Assembly: GCA_010692425.1 (NCBI GenBank)
Contig: JAAHHJ010000003.1
Span: forward strand, 124,001 to 188,000
DNA: 64,000 bases
Direction of reading: 5' to 3'
Source of the DNA: Symploca sp. SIO3C6
GTDB taxonomy: Bacteria > Cyanobacteriota > Cyanobacteriia > Cyanobacteriales > Coleofasciculaceae
Shown here: positions 46,670 through 56,297 of the stretch, one piece after another
Layout: the number at the start of each line of letters is the position of its first letter
Position numbering within the stretch: the first letter of the stretch is position 1
The notes under the pieces: generated by a model
What the model was told of the DNA's origin: nothing
Database searches by the model: none
The model's input: only the letters and a program-made list of their open reading frames with translations
Program-made: the position numbers and the translations under genes

Positions 46670-47656
46670 ATGGTTAAATATCATATTCAGCAAGACAGTG
46701 AAATTCCTGCCTCAAAGCAGCTATTTGACCAAATTCAGTTTGCGATCGCTTCTCGGCAATATCCACCAGGAGAAAAATTGCCTAGTACCAGACAGCTGGC
46801 GATGGAGACAGGTTTACACCGTAATACAATTAGCAAGGTATATCGACAACTGGAAGAAACGGGACTAGTAGAATCTTTAGCTGGCTCAGGTATTTATGTC
46901 AAGGCACAGGGGCATGAAGGCGGTACTCAACGTCAATCTCCTATCCTCAATGAGTATCCCGAAGCCTACAAAGTTGTACAAGAGAGTCTTGATCAATTAC
47001 TGATCCAGGGTTGTTCCCTCAGCGAAGCTAGGCAGTTGTTTTTGGCAGAAATTGATTGGCGCTTGCGCTGTAGTGCCAGGGTACTAGTGACAGTGGAAGC
47101 CAGAGATTTAGGTGCTGGTAAGTTAATGGTTAATGAGTTGGAACAGTCTCTGAAGATTCCTGTGCAGTTAGTGCCGATTGAGGAACTTTCAGAAGCACTG
47201 GATCAAACTAACTCTGCCACAGTAGTAACCAGCCGCTATTTTATTGGCAAAGCTGAGGAAATTGCCGCACCTAAATCTGTCCGCGTCATCCCCCTTGATA
47301 TTTATGACTATGCAGAGGAAATCCAACTGGTGAAAAGCCTCCCCAAAAATAGCTGTCTGGGGGTAGTCAGTCTCAGTTCTGGTATTCTACAAGTAGTAGA
47401 AATTATCCTCCACAGCCTACGCGGGGATGATTTACTGCTGATGACAGCTCAGATAAAAGATACCTACAAAATTAATGCCATGGCTCGTTCTGCTCATACA
47501 ATTATCTGTGGAGACCAGGCAAGTTACCCAGTTGTTCAAGAGGCGATTAAAGCTTCTAGGGAAGATTTAATCCGCCCCCCCAAGATAATTCTCAGTAATA
47601 ACTATATTGGCAGTAAGTCAATTAATCTGCTCAAAAGGGAATTGGGCCTGGGATAA
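46670..47656 (+). CDS. plmA: GntR-family regulator, PlmA type
   Basis: This 328-residue protein starts with a GntR/YtrA-type winged helix (SKQLFDQIQFAIASRQYPPG, KLPSTRQLAMETGLHRNTIS) and has a C-terminal domain of about 230 residues with alpha/beta character (RVLVTVEARDLGAGKLMVNE, SRYFIGKAEEIAA). Length and layout match PlmA, a GntR regulator confined to cyanobacteria that, from the literature, takes part in PII-PipX interactions and plasmid maintenance. It stands alone, followed by a terminator-like hairpin at 47672-47700. Confidence 0.8.
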   Translation: MVKYHIQQDSEIPASKQLFDQIQFAIASRQYPPGEKLPSTRQLAMETGLHRNTISKVYRQLEETGLVESLAGSGIYVKAQGHEGGTQRQSPILNEYPEAYKVVQESLDQLLIQGCSLSEARQLFLAEIDWRLRCSARVLVTVEARDLGAGKLMVNELEQSLKIPVQLVPIEELSEALDQTNSATVVTSRYFIGKAEEIAAPKSVRVIPLDIYDYAEEIQLVKSLPKNSCLGVVSLSSGILQVVEIILHSLRGDDLLLMTAQIKDTYKINAMARSAHTIICGDQASYPVVQEAIKASREDLIRPPKIILSNNYIGSKSINLLKRELGLG

Positions 47657-47671
47657 GTTAGGTATTCCCAA

Positions 47672-47700
47672 ACTCTACCCAGCCTTGGGCTGGTTAGAGT
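47672..47700 (+). terminator. Terminator-like hairpin after plmA
   Basis: ACTCTA-C-CCAGCC (47672-47684), loop TTG, GGCTGG-T-TAGAGT (47688-47700): twelve pairs and one mismatch. The T-richer CCTTTTG follows nine bases later. It begins 15 bp after the stop codon. Confidence 0.65.
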
Positions 47701-48519
47701 GCAGTGTCCTTTTGTAAAGTTCACATCAGCTGTAATTGTGCAGGCAATGACAAATATTAGCAATTGACTGTAGTATGTTGCAAAGTGGGCTAAAAATTGT
47801 TCATAATAAAGTACAATTAAAGCCTGTCGTCAAAATCAGTATATGGTCGTCTATTGATAAGGGTGTGCTTAGATCAAACTCTGCCCCGTCACAAAGTGAT
47901 AGGTGATACAGGGTCAAAAGCGTGATGTTCTCCTCTCCTAACCCTACGGGTATCCCAGTCCCCTCGTAGAGGTATTGAGGGGTGAGCAACACTACTTTTT
48001 CTACGATAATTCATTCATGGTTAACTACTCATTATTAATGGTGATGAGCAATTAACTGAGTAGTCATGCCTTAAGAGTGTATATTCAAAAAGAAGGGGAG
48101 AGAGGGTTTTAAAATTTCTAATTAAACTAGAAAATCTAAAATTTAAAGGCAAATTAACTTATGAATTATTAACTATATAGTTGATAATTATCTTTAGTCT
48201 ACTAATTTACCTTGAACTCAAATGATAGAGCAGATAATAACTCTAAGTATCAGGATTATTGGTTGGGAACCTTGTATGTAGTAGAAGTTAGTTGTTTTGA
48301 GGTTATGGATCCTATCTGCATTATTTATGCTGACGATGTTGCTGATCGCCTCAAAACTTAATTATGATCTAAACATGAGGCTTCTCAGAAATTAAAATTT
48401 AACAACTGTATTACAAAGGTTTAAATTTAATTCTTGAAAGAGGTTTATCATACTGAGCATGGACAACTAAGAGTTTGTGCTTTGCTAAATTATAAAAACC
48501 TTGGAACTCTATAAAACTC
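47701..48519. other. 820-bp gene-free region, possible structured RNA
   Basis: No protein gene is supported; a 63-codon frame at 47801-47992 (minus) is not convincing. The stretch 47810-48005 is richer in GC and in short inverted segments (for example CCCTACGGG and CCCCTCGTAGAGG...GAGGGG) than its AT-rich flanks, and ends ACTACTTTTTCTACG. It could hold a non-coding RNA but matches none that I know. 48050-48519 shows nothing beyond the promoter expected for the gene at 48520. Confidence 0.35.
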
Positions 48520-49017
48520 ATGCTGGTACTCACAACCAAACAATTAGAACATCAAGGGGTGTCGATCCAAGACGCCAATGAAGCATTTCAAATCAGAACC
48601 TCTAATAAAGTTTTTACTAGAGGTAGAAATTTTCCAAAAAATGAACGAGAGGCTGCCGTCAAATTTGGTCATAAGTATCTTGATGATGGTGTTTTTTGTT
48701 TCATTGCGGAAAACCACAATTGCCTAACGGTTTGGGTTGAACAAAAGGAGGAAATTTTCCCAAATTCAAATATTAGTAAGTATAATACCCATAATAATTA
48801 CTCTACTCCTTCGGCAACTGAACAGACTCAAGCTTTACCTCCAGTTACAAAAGCGCCTGATTCTCAAAGCTATTCTTCTGAAACTACTTTAGTTGTCCAA
48901 AATCAAGATAGAAAGCATAGAGGTGATCTTGAGAGGTACTACCCATCCCAATCACCTCCTGTTTCAGACATACCTGCAAAAAAACAACGCAGGAAATATC
49001 GAGGGATTTCCTACTAA
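48520..49017 (+). CDS. Hypothetical protein with C-terminal YRGISY motif
   Basis: This 165-residue protein has an N-terminal part (1-75; ANEAFQIRTSNKVFTRGRNF, CFIAENHNCLTVWVEQKEE) that looks like a small globular domain, a Ser/Thr/Pro/Gln-rich linker (about 80-145) and a basic end KKQRRKYRGISY. The YRGxxY element recalls short cyanobacterial DUF4278 proteins, where it is the N-terminal signature; here it is the very C-terminus. Function unknown. The stop codon directly abuts the stop of convergent putA with no intervening base. Confidence 0.6.
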   Translation: MLVLTTKQLEHQGVSIQDANEAFQIRTSNKVFTRGRNFPKNEREAAVKFGHKYLDDGVFCFIAENHNCLTVWVEQKEEIFPNSNISKYNTHNNYSTPSATEQTQALPPVTKAPDSQSYSSETTLVVQNQDRKHRGDLERYYPSQSPPVSDIPAKKQRRKYRGISY

Positions 49018-52005
49018 CTATGAATCAACTCCTGCTATTGGTGCAAAGCCCTGACGCTGAATATTTTCGGTAATCGTCTTGGGCTCCAAAAATTGCAGTA
49101 AATAATCTGGGCCACCCGCTTTAGAGCCAACTCCAGACATCTTAAAGCCACCAAAGGGTTGACGGGAAACGATTGCCCCAGTAGTGTTGCGGTTAATATA
49201 AAGGTTGCCTACCTCAAACTCCTCTAATGCCTGTTGAATGTGGGAAGGTGTTCTCGAATACAAGCCACCAGTGAGGGCATAGTTGGTACCATTAGCTACC
49301 TGCAGCGCCTCTTGAAAATCCTTCACCAGTATTACAGCAACTACTGGACCAAAAATCTCTTCTTGGGCAATTTTGGCATCAGGCGCAACCTTGGAAAAGA
49401 TAACTGGACCAATGAAATAGCCAGTTTCCGGTGCACTCATCTCCAAAGCAACCTCTGCCTCAGTACGCCCCTTTTCAATATAATCCCGGATGCGATCGCG
49501 TGCGGTAGCATCAATTACTGGTCCAACTTGAGTGCTAGGAGCTTCTGCAGAACCAATATTAAGCGATCGCGTCGCTTCCACCATGCGCTCAATCAGGCTA
49601 TCATAAATAGATTCAACTGCGATTACCCGCGAACAGGCAGAACATTTTTGACCGCTGTAACCAAAAGCAGACTGTACGATACCAGCAACTGCTTGGTCAA
49701 GGTCAGCACTTTCATCTACAATTACCCCATTCTTGCCCCCCATCTCAGCAATCACCCGCTTCAGGTGTTTTTGATGGGGTTGCACAATTGCCGCCTCTGC
49801 ATAAATCTGGCAACCCACCTTCTGTGAACCAGTAAAAGCAATCAGGTGAACATTTGGGTGCTTAACCATATGAGCACCGACAGTTGAACCTATAGCTGGG
49901 ATATATTGGAATACCCCTTTAGGGATGCCTGCCTCTACTAGAATTTCTGCTAATTTCGCCGCAATCACCGATGATGTCTCTGCTGGCTTGAGCAAAGTGC
50001 AATTTCCTGTCACCAGTGCCGCCACCGTCATCCCTGTAGCAATGGCAATGGGGAAATTCCAGGGAGAAATAACTACGGCAATGCCTCTTGGTTGGTAGAC
50101 ATAGCGATTATTTTCACCAGCAAGATCATAGTTATGACCTTGATCTAGCCGTTCCATCTCATCAGCATAATAACGGCAAAAGTCAATAGCTTCTGAGACT
50201 TCGGCATCAGCTTGCCGTAAAGCCTTACCAACTTCTAGGCATATCCAAACAGACAGTTGAGCACGACGCTCTTCCATTAAGTCGGCAGTCTTTCGTAAGA
50301 TACCAGCTCTTTGTCTTACTGGTGTCTTACGCCAGCCAGGGAATGCTGCTTTTGCTGCTTGCAAAGCTTGATTAGCCTGTTCTATAGATATCAACCCAAT
50401 TTTCCCAATTACCTCGCTAGGATTGGAAGGATTGACGGAATCCAATGTTTGGGATGTTTCTGTATATTCACCGTCAATTAGAGGTAGATAAGTTTTACCC
50501 AACTGTTGGCGAACAATCTTTATAGCTTGTTTAGCTTCCTCTCTAGCTTTTACCAAAGCATAGTCAGTATCCGCTGTATTAGGGAAAGCTACAATATTTT
50601 CTACCTTTGTTCCTGTTAACCCTTCCTCTTCTCCTACCAGTGGTGGCGCTAATAATTCCTCAAGGGGTCGTTCTTCTAGATTTTGCCTTAGGAAGGAGCT
50701 ATTGGCTGTATTTTCCAGTAAGCGCCGAATCAGGTAAGCCATTCCTGGCAACAGTTCCCCATAGGGTGCATAGACACGTACCCGATGACCACGCTGAACT
50801 AGGGCTTTTGCCAATTGGTCCCCCATGCCATAGAGGACTTGCATCTCAAAGCAACGGCGAGGTACATTGAGACTTTCAGCAATAGCGATCGCATGGGCTT
50901 GTGAGCGCACATTATGAGAACCAATTGCCGAGTATAGATACTGATGATTTTCCAGCATCAGTTGGGTCAATTTTTCAAAATTGGCATCAGTGGCAGCTTT
51001 CTCACTATAGACTGGCACTGGCCAATCCTTCTGCATTGAATTGATTGTCTCTTGATCCCAATATGCGCCCTTAATCAGTCTTACTGTTACTGGATTGCCA
51101 CGCTCTTTTGCCCAATCAATTACCCCCCGTAAATCTTGCTCAGAATCTTTTAGATATGCCTGTATGGTAATTCCGATGTCAGTGCGAGTGCGGAACTCCT
51201 CTGTCATTAATAGCTCTTTGAGGATTGATAGCGTCATGTCTTTGTAGACATATTGCTCCATATCAAAGTGAACTGCTGCCCCTAGTTCTTGGGCACGGCG
51301 CAGCAATTTGCGGAGGCGCTCACATACTTTTTCCTTGCTTCCCTCTGAGTCGAGAGGGTCAAATTGAGAGTAAAAAGCTGTTAACTTGACAGATACTTGC
51401 ACTCGCGGCAGGGACTTACCCTCAGCATGATCAATTTCCTCTACTGTAGACCAGCGCTCGGCAATAGGTCTAAGCTGTTCCATCAACTCCAGATAGCCTT
51501 CCAGGTAAGACTGCGCCTCAGCTTCAGTAATTACGGCTTCACCCAATAAATCAATAGTGAAAGCCATTTTTTCTTTACGCAGTCGCTCAATTGTCTTGAT
51601 TACCTGTTTGATATTCTCGCCTGCAATGTACTTGTGAGCCAGAGTTTCCACAGCTGTAGAAACAGTTTGTGCCGCTAATTGACCTGGCATTGAGTCAGGG
51701 TTAGTGAAATTCAGAACTCCCTTGAGTGCAGTTGGTAATTCCACTGACTCATCCCCCAGGTATTCCTGTAAATGGCGAGCTATCTCCTGTTTAGAGCGCA
51801 AAGCTGGTAAAGTGTCGATGAAGCGAAACAGCTGCACCCGCAAGTTAGGGTTACTCATTGCCCAAGCCAAGATCTTATCATCCCAGCGCATTTGATCTCG
51901 CATCTGGGACAAGAAGGAACGCTTCTGACGCGTTGCTTCCAGTAGCTGTTTAGCAATTTCTAAGGTTTTAGCTTCGTAGCTATTTTCGAGGACTTTTACA
52001 ACCAC
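49018..52005 (-). CDS. putA: Bifunctional proline dehydrogenase / glutamate-semialdehyde dehydrogenase
   Basis: This 995-residue enzyme oxidises proline to P5C (FAD) and then to glutamate (NAD+). The proline dehydrogenase barrel is at about 100-460 (SVKLTAFYSQFDPLDSEGSK, TVRLIKGAYWDQE, RVYAPYGELLPGMAYLIRRL). The aldehyde dehydrogenase is at about 510-985 (ISPWNFPIAIATGMTVAAL, VIAEMGGKNGVIVDESAD with the general-base Glu, FGYSGQKCSACSRVI with the catalytic Cys). No N-terminal DNA-binding domain is present, so it is not a repressor-type PutA. Products feed the glutamate pool handled by gdhA in this window. ATG at 52005 fits. Confidence 0.95.
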   Translation of the reverse strand: MVVKVLENSYEAKTLEIAKQLLEATRQKRSFLSQMRDQMRWDDKILAWAMSNPNLRVQLFRFIDTLPALRSKQEIARHLQEYLGDESVELPTALKGVLNFTNPDSMPGQLAAQTVSTAVETLAHKYIAGENIKQVIKTIERLRKEKMAFTIDLLGEAVITEAEAQSYLEGYLELMEQLRPIAERWSTVEEIDHAEGKSLPRVQVSVKLTAFYSQFDPLDSEGSKEKVCERLRKLLRRAQELGAAVHFDMEQYVYKDMTLSILKELLMTEEFRTRTDIGITIQAYLKDSEQDLRGVIDWAKERGNPVTVRLIKGAYWDQETINSMQKDWPVPVYSEKAATDANFEKLTQLMLENHQYLYSAIGSHNVRSQAHAIAIAESLNVPRRCFEMQVLYGMGDQLAKALVQRGHRVRVYAPYGELLPGMAYLIRRLLENTANSSFLRQNLEERPLEELLAPPLVGEEEGLTGTKVENIVAFPNTADTDYALVKAREEAKQAIKIVRQQLGKTYLPLIDGEYTETSQTLDSVNPSNPSEVIGKIGLISIEQANQALQAAKAAFPGWRKTPVRQRAGILRKTADLMEERRAQLSVWICLEVGKALRQADAEVSEAIDFCRYYADEMERLDQGHNYDLAGENNRYVYQPRGIAVVISPWNFPIAIATGMTVAALVTGNCTLLKPAETSSVIAAKLAEILVEAGIPKGVFQYIPAIGSTVGAHMVKHPNVHLIAFTGSQKVGCQIYAEAAIVQPHQKHLKRVIAEMGGKNGVIVDESADLDQAVAGIVQSAFGYSGQKCSACSRVIAVESIYDSLIERMVEATRSLNIGSAEAPSTQVGPVIDATARDRIRDYIEKGRTEAEVALEMSAPETGYFIGPVIFSKVAPDAKIAQEEIFGPVVAVILVKDFQEALQVANGTNYALTGGLYSRTPSHIQQALEEFEVGNLYINRNTTGAIVSRQPFGGFKMSGVGSKAGGPDYLLQFLEPKTITENIQRQGFAPIAGVDS

Positions 52006-52574
52006 TGGCGTAGACTCCTGTTCGATGCTATAGCTATAGCAATAATTTTGCCAGCTTTTTATTATACTTTGAGTGAATTATGAAATGAATGTAAATTAGG
52101 TAATTTTAACAGAAAATATAAGTAAATAGCATCACTCTATTGATTGTTATCTGCACTAGCCAAATTGATTAATCTTAGGTCTTGTATTGCGGCTAGGACT
52201 TTGACGACAGTGAAAGATAAGTGACGACGGTGAAAGATAGTGTTAAAGCACACAAGTCCTAGAAAAGGAGCTAGGGGAAAGAATTTGTCTGTATTACACC
52301 AGGTTGATATTTTAAAAACTCTCCCTGTTTACGTATGTCAAAGTAATACAACGTAATATAAAGTTCAGTAAATATACGGTGCTTTGCCTCCAAGACAAAC
52401 CTTTACCTTAACTTGTGTGACCTAAACTGTAGGTGCATGATCCTCTAGGATCTCAAATGGAGAAAGCAACCTCAGGCAATTACAACAAAGGTCTAAGTAA
52501 GGGTGCGTCATACGGTGGCTGATTACTACTGATTAAGGTTCAGATGTCCCAGAAAACTGGGAGGAAGAGCGACA
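52006..52574. other. 570-bp gene-free region with a 17-bp tandem duplication
   Basis: It lies between divergent putA and the PAS/GAF kinase gene. GACGACAGTGAAAGATA (52203-52219) is repeated as GACGACGGTGAAAGATA (52223-52239), a spacing of 20 bp (about two helical turns) that could suit regulator binding. Nothing else is identified. Confidence 0.45.
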
Positions 52575-55500
52575 ATGATGAATATTGGTACCAATGAACT
52601 GCCCCTGGGAACGCTACAACTTTTGTACGACCTTAGCTTCGGGATCACGATTGCACTAATTGCATTGTATGTCCCTGTACAACTGATGGAGAAAATCAGT
52701 GGTCTCCCAAGACAAATTACTGGTGTTTTGTGGTTGTTAGGAGGCGGCTCTATTATTGGGATCACAATCTGGCTCAAGCAATGGCTCTCCTGCCAAGGTG
52801 ACACCTACCTATTGACTAACTCAATAACAGCGATGCTGATGCTAATGCTAGTAATAGTAGTCGCTTTCAGAAAACAGAAAATTAACACAGGCACACTGGT
52901 GGAGGATACCGACAAAGGATCTACCAGCTCTTGGTCAAAACTGTATCTGGCGCTAATGGCTGTGATCGAACCGCAGACTTTTAAGAGCCATGGCAAGATA
53001 GTATCTAAGCAGGTAACATCTGCTGCTGAAGCTCTTGAGGAAGGACAAGTCAGCGTCTGGTTATATGATCGCAAGCATTCCCAGTTAGAGCGTTTTGATT
53101 ATTCTCAACCTTCTTTAAGAAGGTTCAGATACCAGGAAAGCTCACAAGAGTTGGAACTACCAATTCAAGGAGAGTTCATCAAGTACCCTTCACCAGGGAA
53201 TGCCCAGAAGTCTTTGAGTGTTGCTCCGCAAATGGTGAGTGTAATTGCCTCAACTCAACCTACAGCATTAGTATCACTCCCTAGGCAAGATCAGCAAAAT
53301 TCCACCTGCAACTCTACCGATTTAGTTACAAATACACAAGAATCCTACCAGTGCAAATATAGTTCTAAAACTCTGGTGACAAGTGAAGCTTGTTGGGAAT
53401 TTTGGTCACAAAACTCCACTGAACTAATTGCTAAACATACTCCCGAGGGAATTTACTTATATGCCTCACCTGCCTGCTCCACTATAGTTGGATACACTCC
53501 CCAAGAGTTAGTAGGAAATTCAGTTTACGAGTTTTTCCATCCTCAAGATTTGGCAAACTTTGGTCAGTGCTACTCAAAAATCTTCAAAGACCCGGAAATT
53601 AATTCCTTAACCTATCGCTTCCGCCATCAGAATGGTAATTACATCTGGTTGGAAACTACGATTACACCAATCCGTGACCCCGAGACTGGCATTTTAAGAG
53701 AAATTTTCACTATTTCCCGCGATATTACGGAACATCGCCAAACCCAACAGGCGCTGGAGGAAAGCCAGCATCAATTGCAGAAGTTAACCGCCAATGTACC
53801 TGGCATGATTTACCAACTTCTGCGTCGAACAGATGGTTCACTTTCATTCACTTTTGTAAGTGATGGTGCCCGGGAAATCTATGAATTGGAGCCCAGTTTA
53901 ATTGAGCAGAATGCAGCACTAATTATAGACCAAATCCATCCTGATGACCGTGCAAGTTTTGAGGAATCTATGGCTATTTGTGCCAGAAATCTAGAGGTTT
54001 GGAGATGGGAGGGGCGAATTATTACAGTCTCGGGGAAACTAAAGTGGCTGCAAGCAAATTCTAGACCAGAGTTACAAGCCAATGGTGATCTGCTCTGGCA
54101 TGGAATGTTTATCGAGAGTACTCAAAACCCACGCTCCGAGGCAGCTACTCACGGTATCGGAGTTCTCGAAGAAATTACTGATCTCAAGCAGATAGAGGCT
54201 CCCCTCTGGAAGCGATCGCGCCTATCTTCGCTGGCGGCAGTAGTGGAAGACCAGCTGATGAGTGTGAGGGCTTTGTTGGGCAATAGAGGTCTGAATTTGC
54301 CATCCAGTGGCACTCTCAGCTGGATCGCTAACGCCATAGCTGTGGCTGTTGACCGCTATTGGGCGGACTCAGAAATTCTCAGTCGCCGAGAATCGCTGCT
54401 GTTAGGATTAGCCAATCAAATCCGTAACTCTCTGGAACTCGATACCATTCTTGAAACTGCTGTCGAATCAATTTACAGCCTGTTGCTGACGGATAGATGT
54501 CAATTCCTATGGTGTAAAAAGCGAGACGGCATAATTTCTTGGGAAGTAGTTAAAGAAGTCAAAAATTCTGCCTTGCCCAGCCAGCTCGGTAAATACACCA
54601 CGGAGCAGGTGAGACCAATTACCGAGAGACTCCTCAATCGGCAAATAATTAGAGTTGATGAAGTTGAGAAGTTAAACGACACTCAATTGCGCCAGTTCTT
54701 AGTGGAAATGGGTTATACTTCGGTTCTATCAATACCAATTGATACTCACAGTGGAGAGATTGGAGTGATTAGTTGCTCCCAAAGTAAGGGAGTGCGCTCT
54801 TGGGATGATAGCGAGGTGGATTTACTGCGAGTGGTAGTGGCGCAACTAGCGATTGCCATCGATCAAGCAGAGCTCTATACTCAGGCGCGTCAATCAGCTC
54901 TTGTTGCCCAAAAGCAAGCCCAAGAACTAGAGTTAGCACTCAATCAGCTCAAAACAGCCCAAGCTAAATTGGTGCAGAGTGCCAAAATGTCCAGTTTGGG
55001 ACAGTTGATTGCTGGTATTGCCCATGCAATTAATAACCCCGTTAGCTTCATCCATGGCAACCTCACTTATGCCAGTGCCTACATCTTTGAGATTATGGGC
55101 TTGCTGAATCTCTATCAAGAACACTACCCTAATCCCCCTGCAGTGATTTCAGAGCAAGCTGAACTTATTGATATTGATTTTATCTCCGAAGACATGCCAA
55201 AACTAGTCTCTTCCATGCATGTGGGGACTGAGCGCATACGTTCTATTGTGCTGAGTTTGCGCAAGTTTTCGCGGTTAGATGAAGCTGAAATGAAGCGAGT
55301 TGACCTACATGAGGGTATCGACAGCACCCTGCTAATTTTAGAACATCGATTAAAGCCCAAAAGTTCCCATCGAGAAATTAAGATTCTCAAAGAGTACGGT
55401 GATCTGACTAAGGTAGAGTGCTATCCAGGACAACTCAATCAAGTCTTTTTTAACATCCTCAACAATGCCGTTGAAGCTTTCGAGCGCTCCGCCCTAGAAG

Positions 55501-55898
55501 GTAAGGAGATTACCTCACCTGTGATCTCCATCCGCACTAGTATTGTTGGGACTCCTAACTCAATTCAAAACTCTGGTTCAGAGTTAAAAAAACATCAATT
55601 GGAGCCAGAGGCTAATAGGAGAGTTTTGCCTAAACTAAACAGCCAAAGGGTCGTAATCCAAATTACTGATAACGGCCCTGGTATGACTGAGTCAGTTAAA
55701 GCACAGATCTTTGACCCTTTCTTCACTACCAAACCCTCCGGACAAGGAACTGGATTTGGACTGGCAATTAGCTACCAGATTATTACAGAGAATCATCACG
55801 GTACTCTGAATTGTACTTCTGTGCCTGGTCAAGGTAGTGAGTTTAGAATTGAAATTCCTATTGAGCAAACTGGAATATCATGTCCACTTGAATATTGA
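52575..55898 (+). CDS. Membrane PAS/GAF histidine kinase with His-Ala H-box
   Basis: This 1107-residue sensor has three hydrophobic segments in residues 8-100 (LSFGITIALIALYVPVQLM, ITGVLWLLGGGSIIGITIWL, ITAMLMLMLVIVVAF), a linker, a PAS domain (HTPEGIYLYASPACSTIVGY to TISRDITEHRQ), a second PAS-like domain (about 400-540), a GAF domain (about 615-770) and the kinase core. H817 lies in GIAHAINNPVSFIHGN: the acidic residue normally following His is Ala818 (GCA; GAA would be Glu). HATPase motifs are present (ILNNAVEAF, TDNGPGMTE, GQGTGFGLAIS). It is the only kinase in the window with a membrane region and has no receiver. Confidence 0.87.
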   Translation: MMNIGTNELPLGTLQLLYDLSFGITIALIALYVPVQLMEKISGLPRQITGVLWLLGGGSIIGITIWLKQWLSCQGDTYLLTNSITAMLMLMLVIVVAFRKQKINTGTLVEDTDKGSTSSWSKLYLALMAVIEPQTFKSHGKIVSKQVTSAAEALEEGQVSVWLYDRKHSQLERFDYSQPSLRRFRYQESSQELELPIQGEFIKYPSPGNAQKSLSVAPQMVSVIASTQPTALVSLPRQDQQNSTCNSTDLVTNTQESYQCKYSSKTLVTSEACWEFWSQNSTELIAKHTPEGIYLYASPACSTIVGYTPQELVGNSVYEFFHPQDLANFGQCYSKIFKDPEINSLTYRFRHQNGNYIWLETTITPIRDPETGILREIFTISRDITEHRQTQQALEESQHQLQKLTANVPGMIYQLLRRTDGSLSFTFVSDGAREIYELEPSLIEQNAALIIDQIHPDDRASFEESMAICARNLEVWRWEGRIITVSGKLKWLQANSRPELQANGDLLWHGMFIESTQNPRSEAATHGIGVLEEITDLKQIEAPLWKRSRLSSLAAVVEDQLMSVRALLGNRGLNLPSSGTLSWIANAIAVAVDRYWADSEILSRRESLLLGLANQIRNSLELDTILETAVESIYSLLLTDRCQFLWCKKRDGIISWEVVKEVKNSALPSQLGKYTTEQVRPITERLLNRQIIRVDEVEKLNDTQLRQFLVEMGYTSVLSIPIDTHSGEIGVISCSQSKGVRSWDDSEVDLLRVVVAQLAIAIDQAELYTQARQSALVAQKQAQELELALNQLKTAQAKLVQSAKMSSLGQLIAGIAHAINNPVSFIHGNLTYASAYIFEIMGLLNLYQEHYPNPPAVISEQAELIDIDFISEDMPKLVSSMHVGTERIRSIVLSLRKFSRLDEAEMKRVDLHEGIDSTLLILEHRLKPKSSHREIKILKEYGDLTKVECYPGQLNQVFFNILNNAVEAFERSALEGKEITSPVISIRTSIVGTPNSIQNSGSELKKHQLEPEANRRVLPKLNSQRVVIQITDNGPGMTESVKAQIFDPFFTTKPSGQGTGFGLAISYQIITENHHGTLNCTSVPGQGSEFRIEIPIEQTGISCPLEY

Positions 55899-56297
55899 TA
55901 GTTAGGAAGGAAGCACAGACACATCAAACGCCCAAACACGGTGAAGTTTTATATTAGGGGAAATTAGAAGGATATCATAATAATCTGAAATACGAGAAAT
56001 TATGCTACCAATGAATTATGATAGAAGATAACAGGGAACAGTGAACAGTAATTTTCTTATTTGTAGCAAACATTTAAGTATTTCATGTACTAATTGATTA
56101 TAGTAACATGATTAAACCTCTGACAAAAGCATTTTGTCGGTGTTATAGCAGTACGTATTAAGGTTAGGACAAGCTAAATCGCTAAAACTTTGTCAAATTC
56201 TGCCTTTGAGCCTTCTGCCCTAGAGCCTTGAGCGTAGCGCTATATTAGCATCAATTTTTCTCTACTGTTTCTTCTTCTCAATTCCCCAATTCCCCAT
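55899..56297. other. Gene-free stretch with MITE-like copy B
   Basis: Convergent gene ends flank it. The only feature recognised is the repeat at 56144-56244. Confidence 0.6.
56144..56244 (+). repeat. MITE-like interspersed repeat, copy B
   Basis: This 101-bp element has ends TATAGCAGTACG and CGTAGCGCTATA, 10 of 12 positions complementary. It is nearly identical to copy C in reverse (41094-41194), and its first 27 bases are identical to copy A. The interior includes GAGCCTTCTGCCCTAGAGCC, a short imperfect tandem unit. Confidence 0.85.

Noticed and set aside
47801-47992. 63-codon minus-strand frame
   Set aside because: No family resemblance; it overlaps a stretch with RNA-like inverted segments.
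49234-49827. 197-codon plus-strand frame inside putA
   Set aside because: It lies antisense to the aldehyde dehydrogenase domain, whose catalytic motifs are all present on the minus strand.
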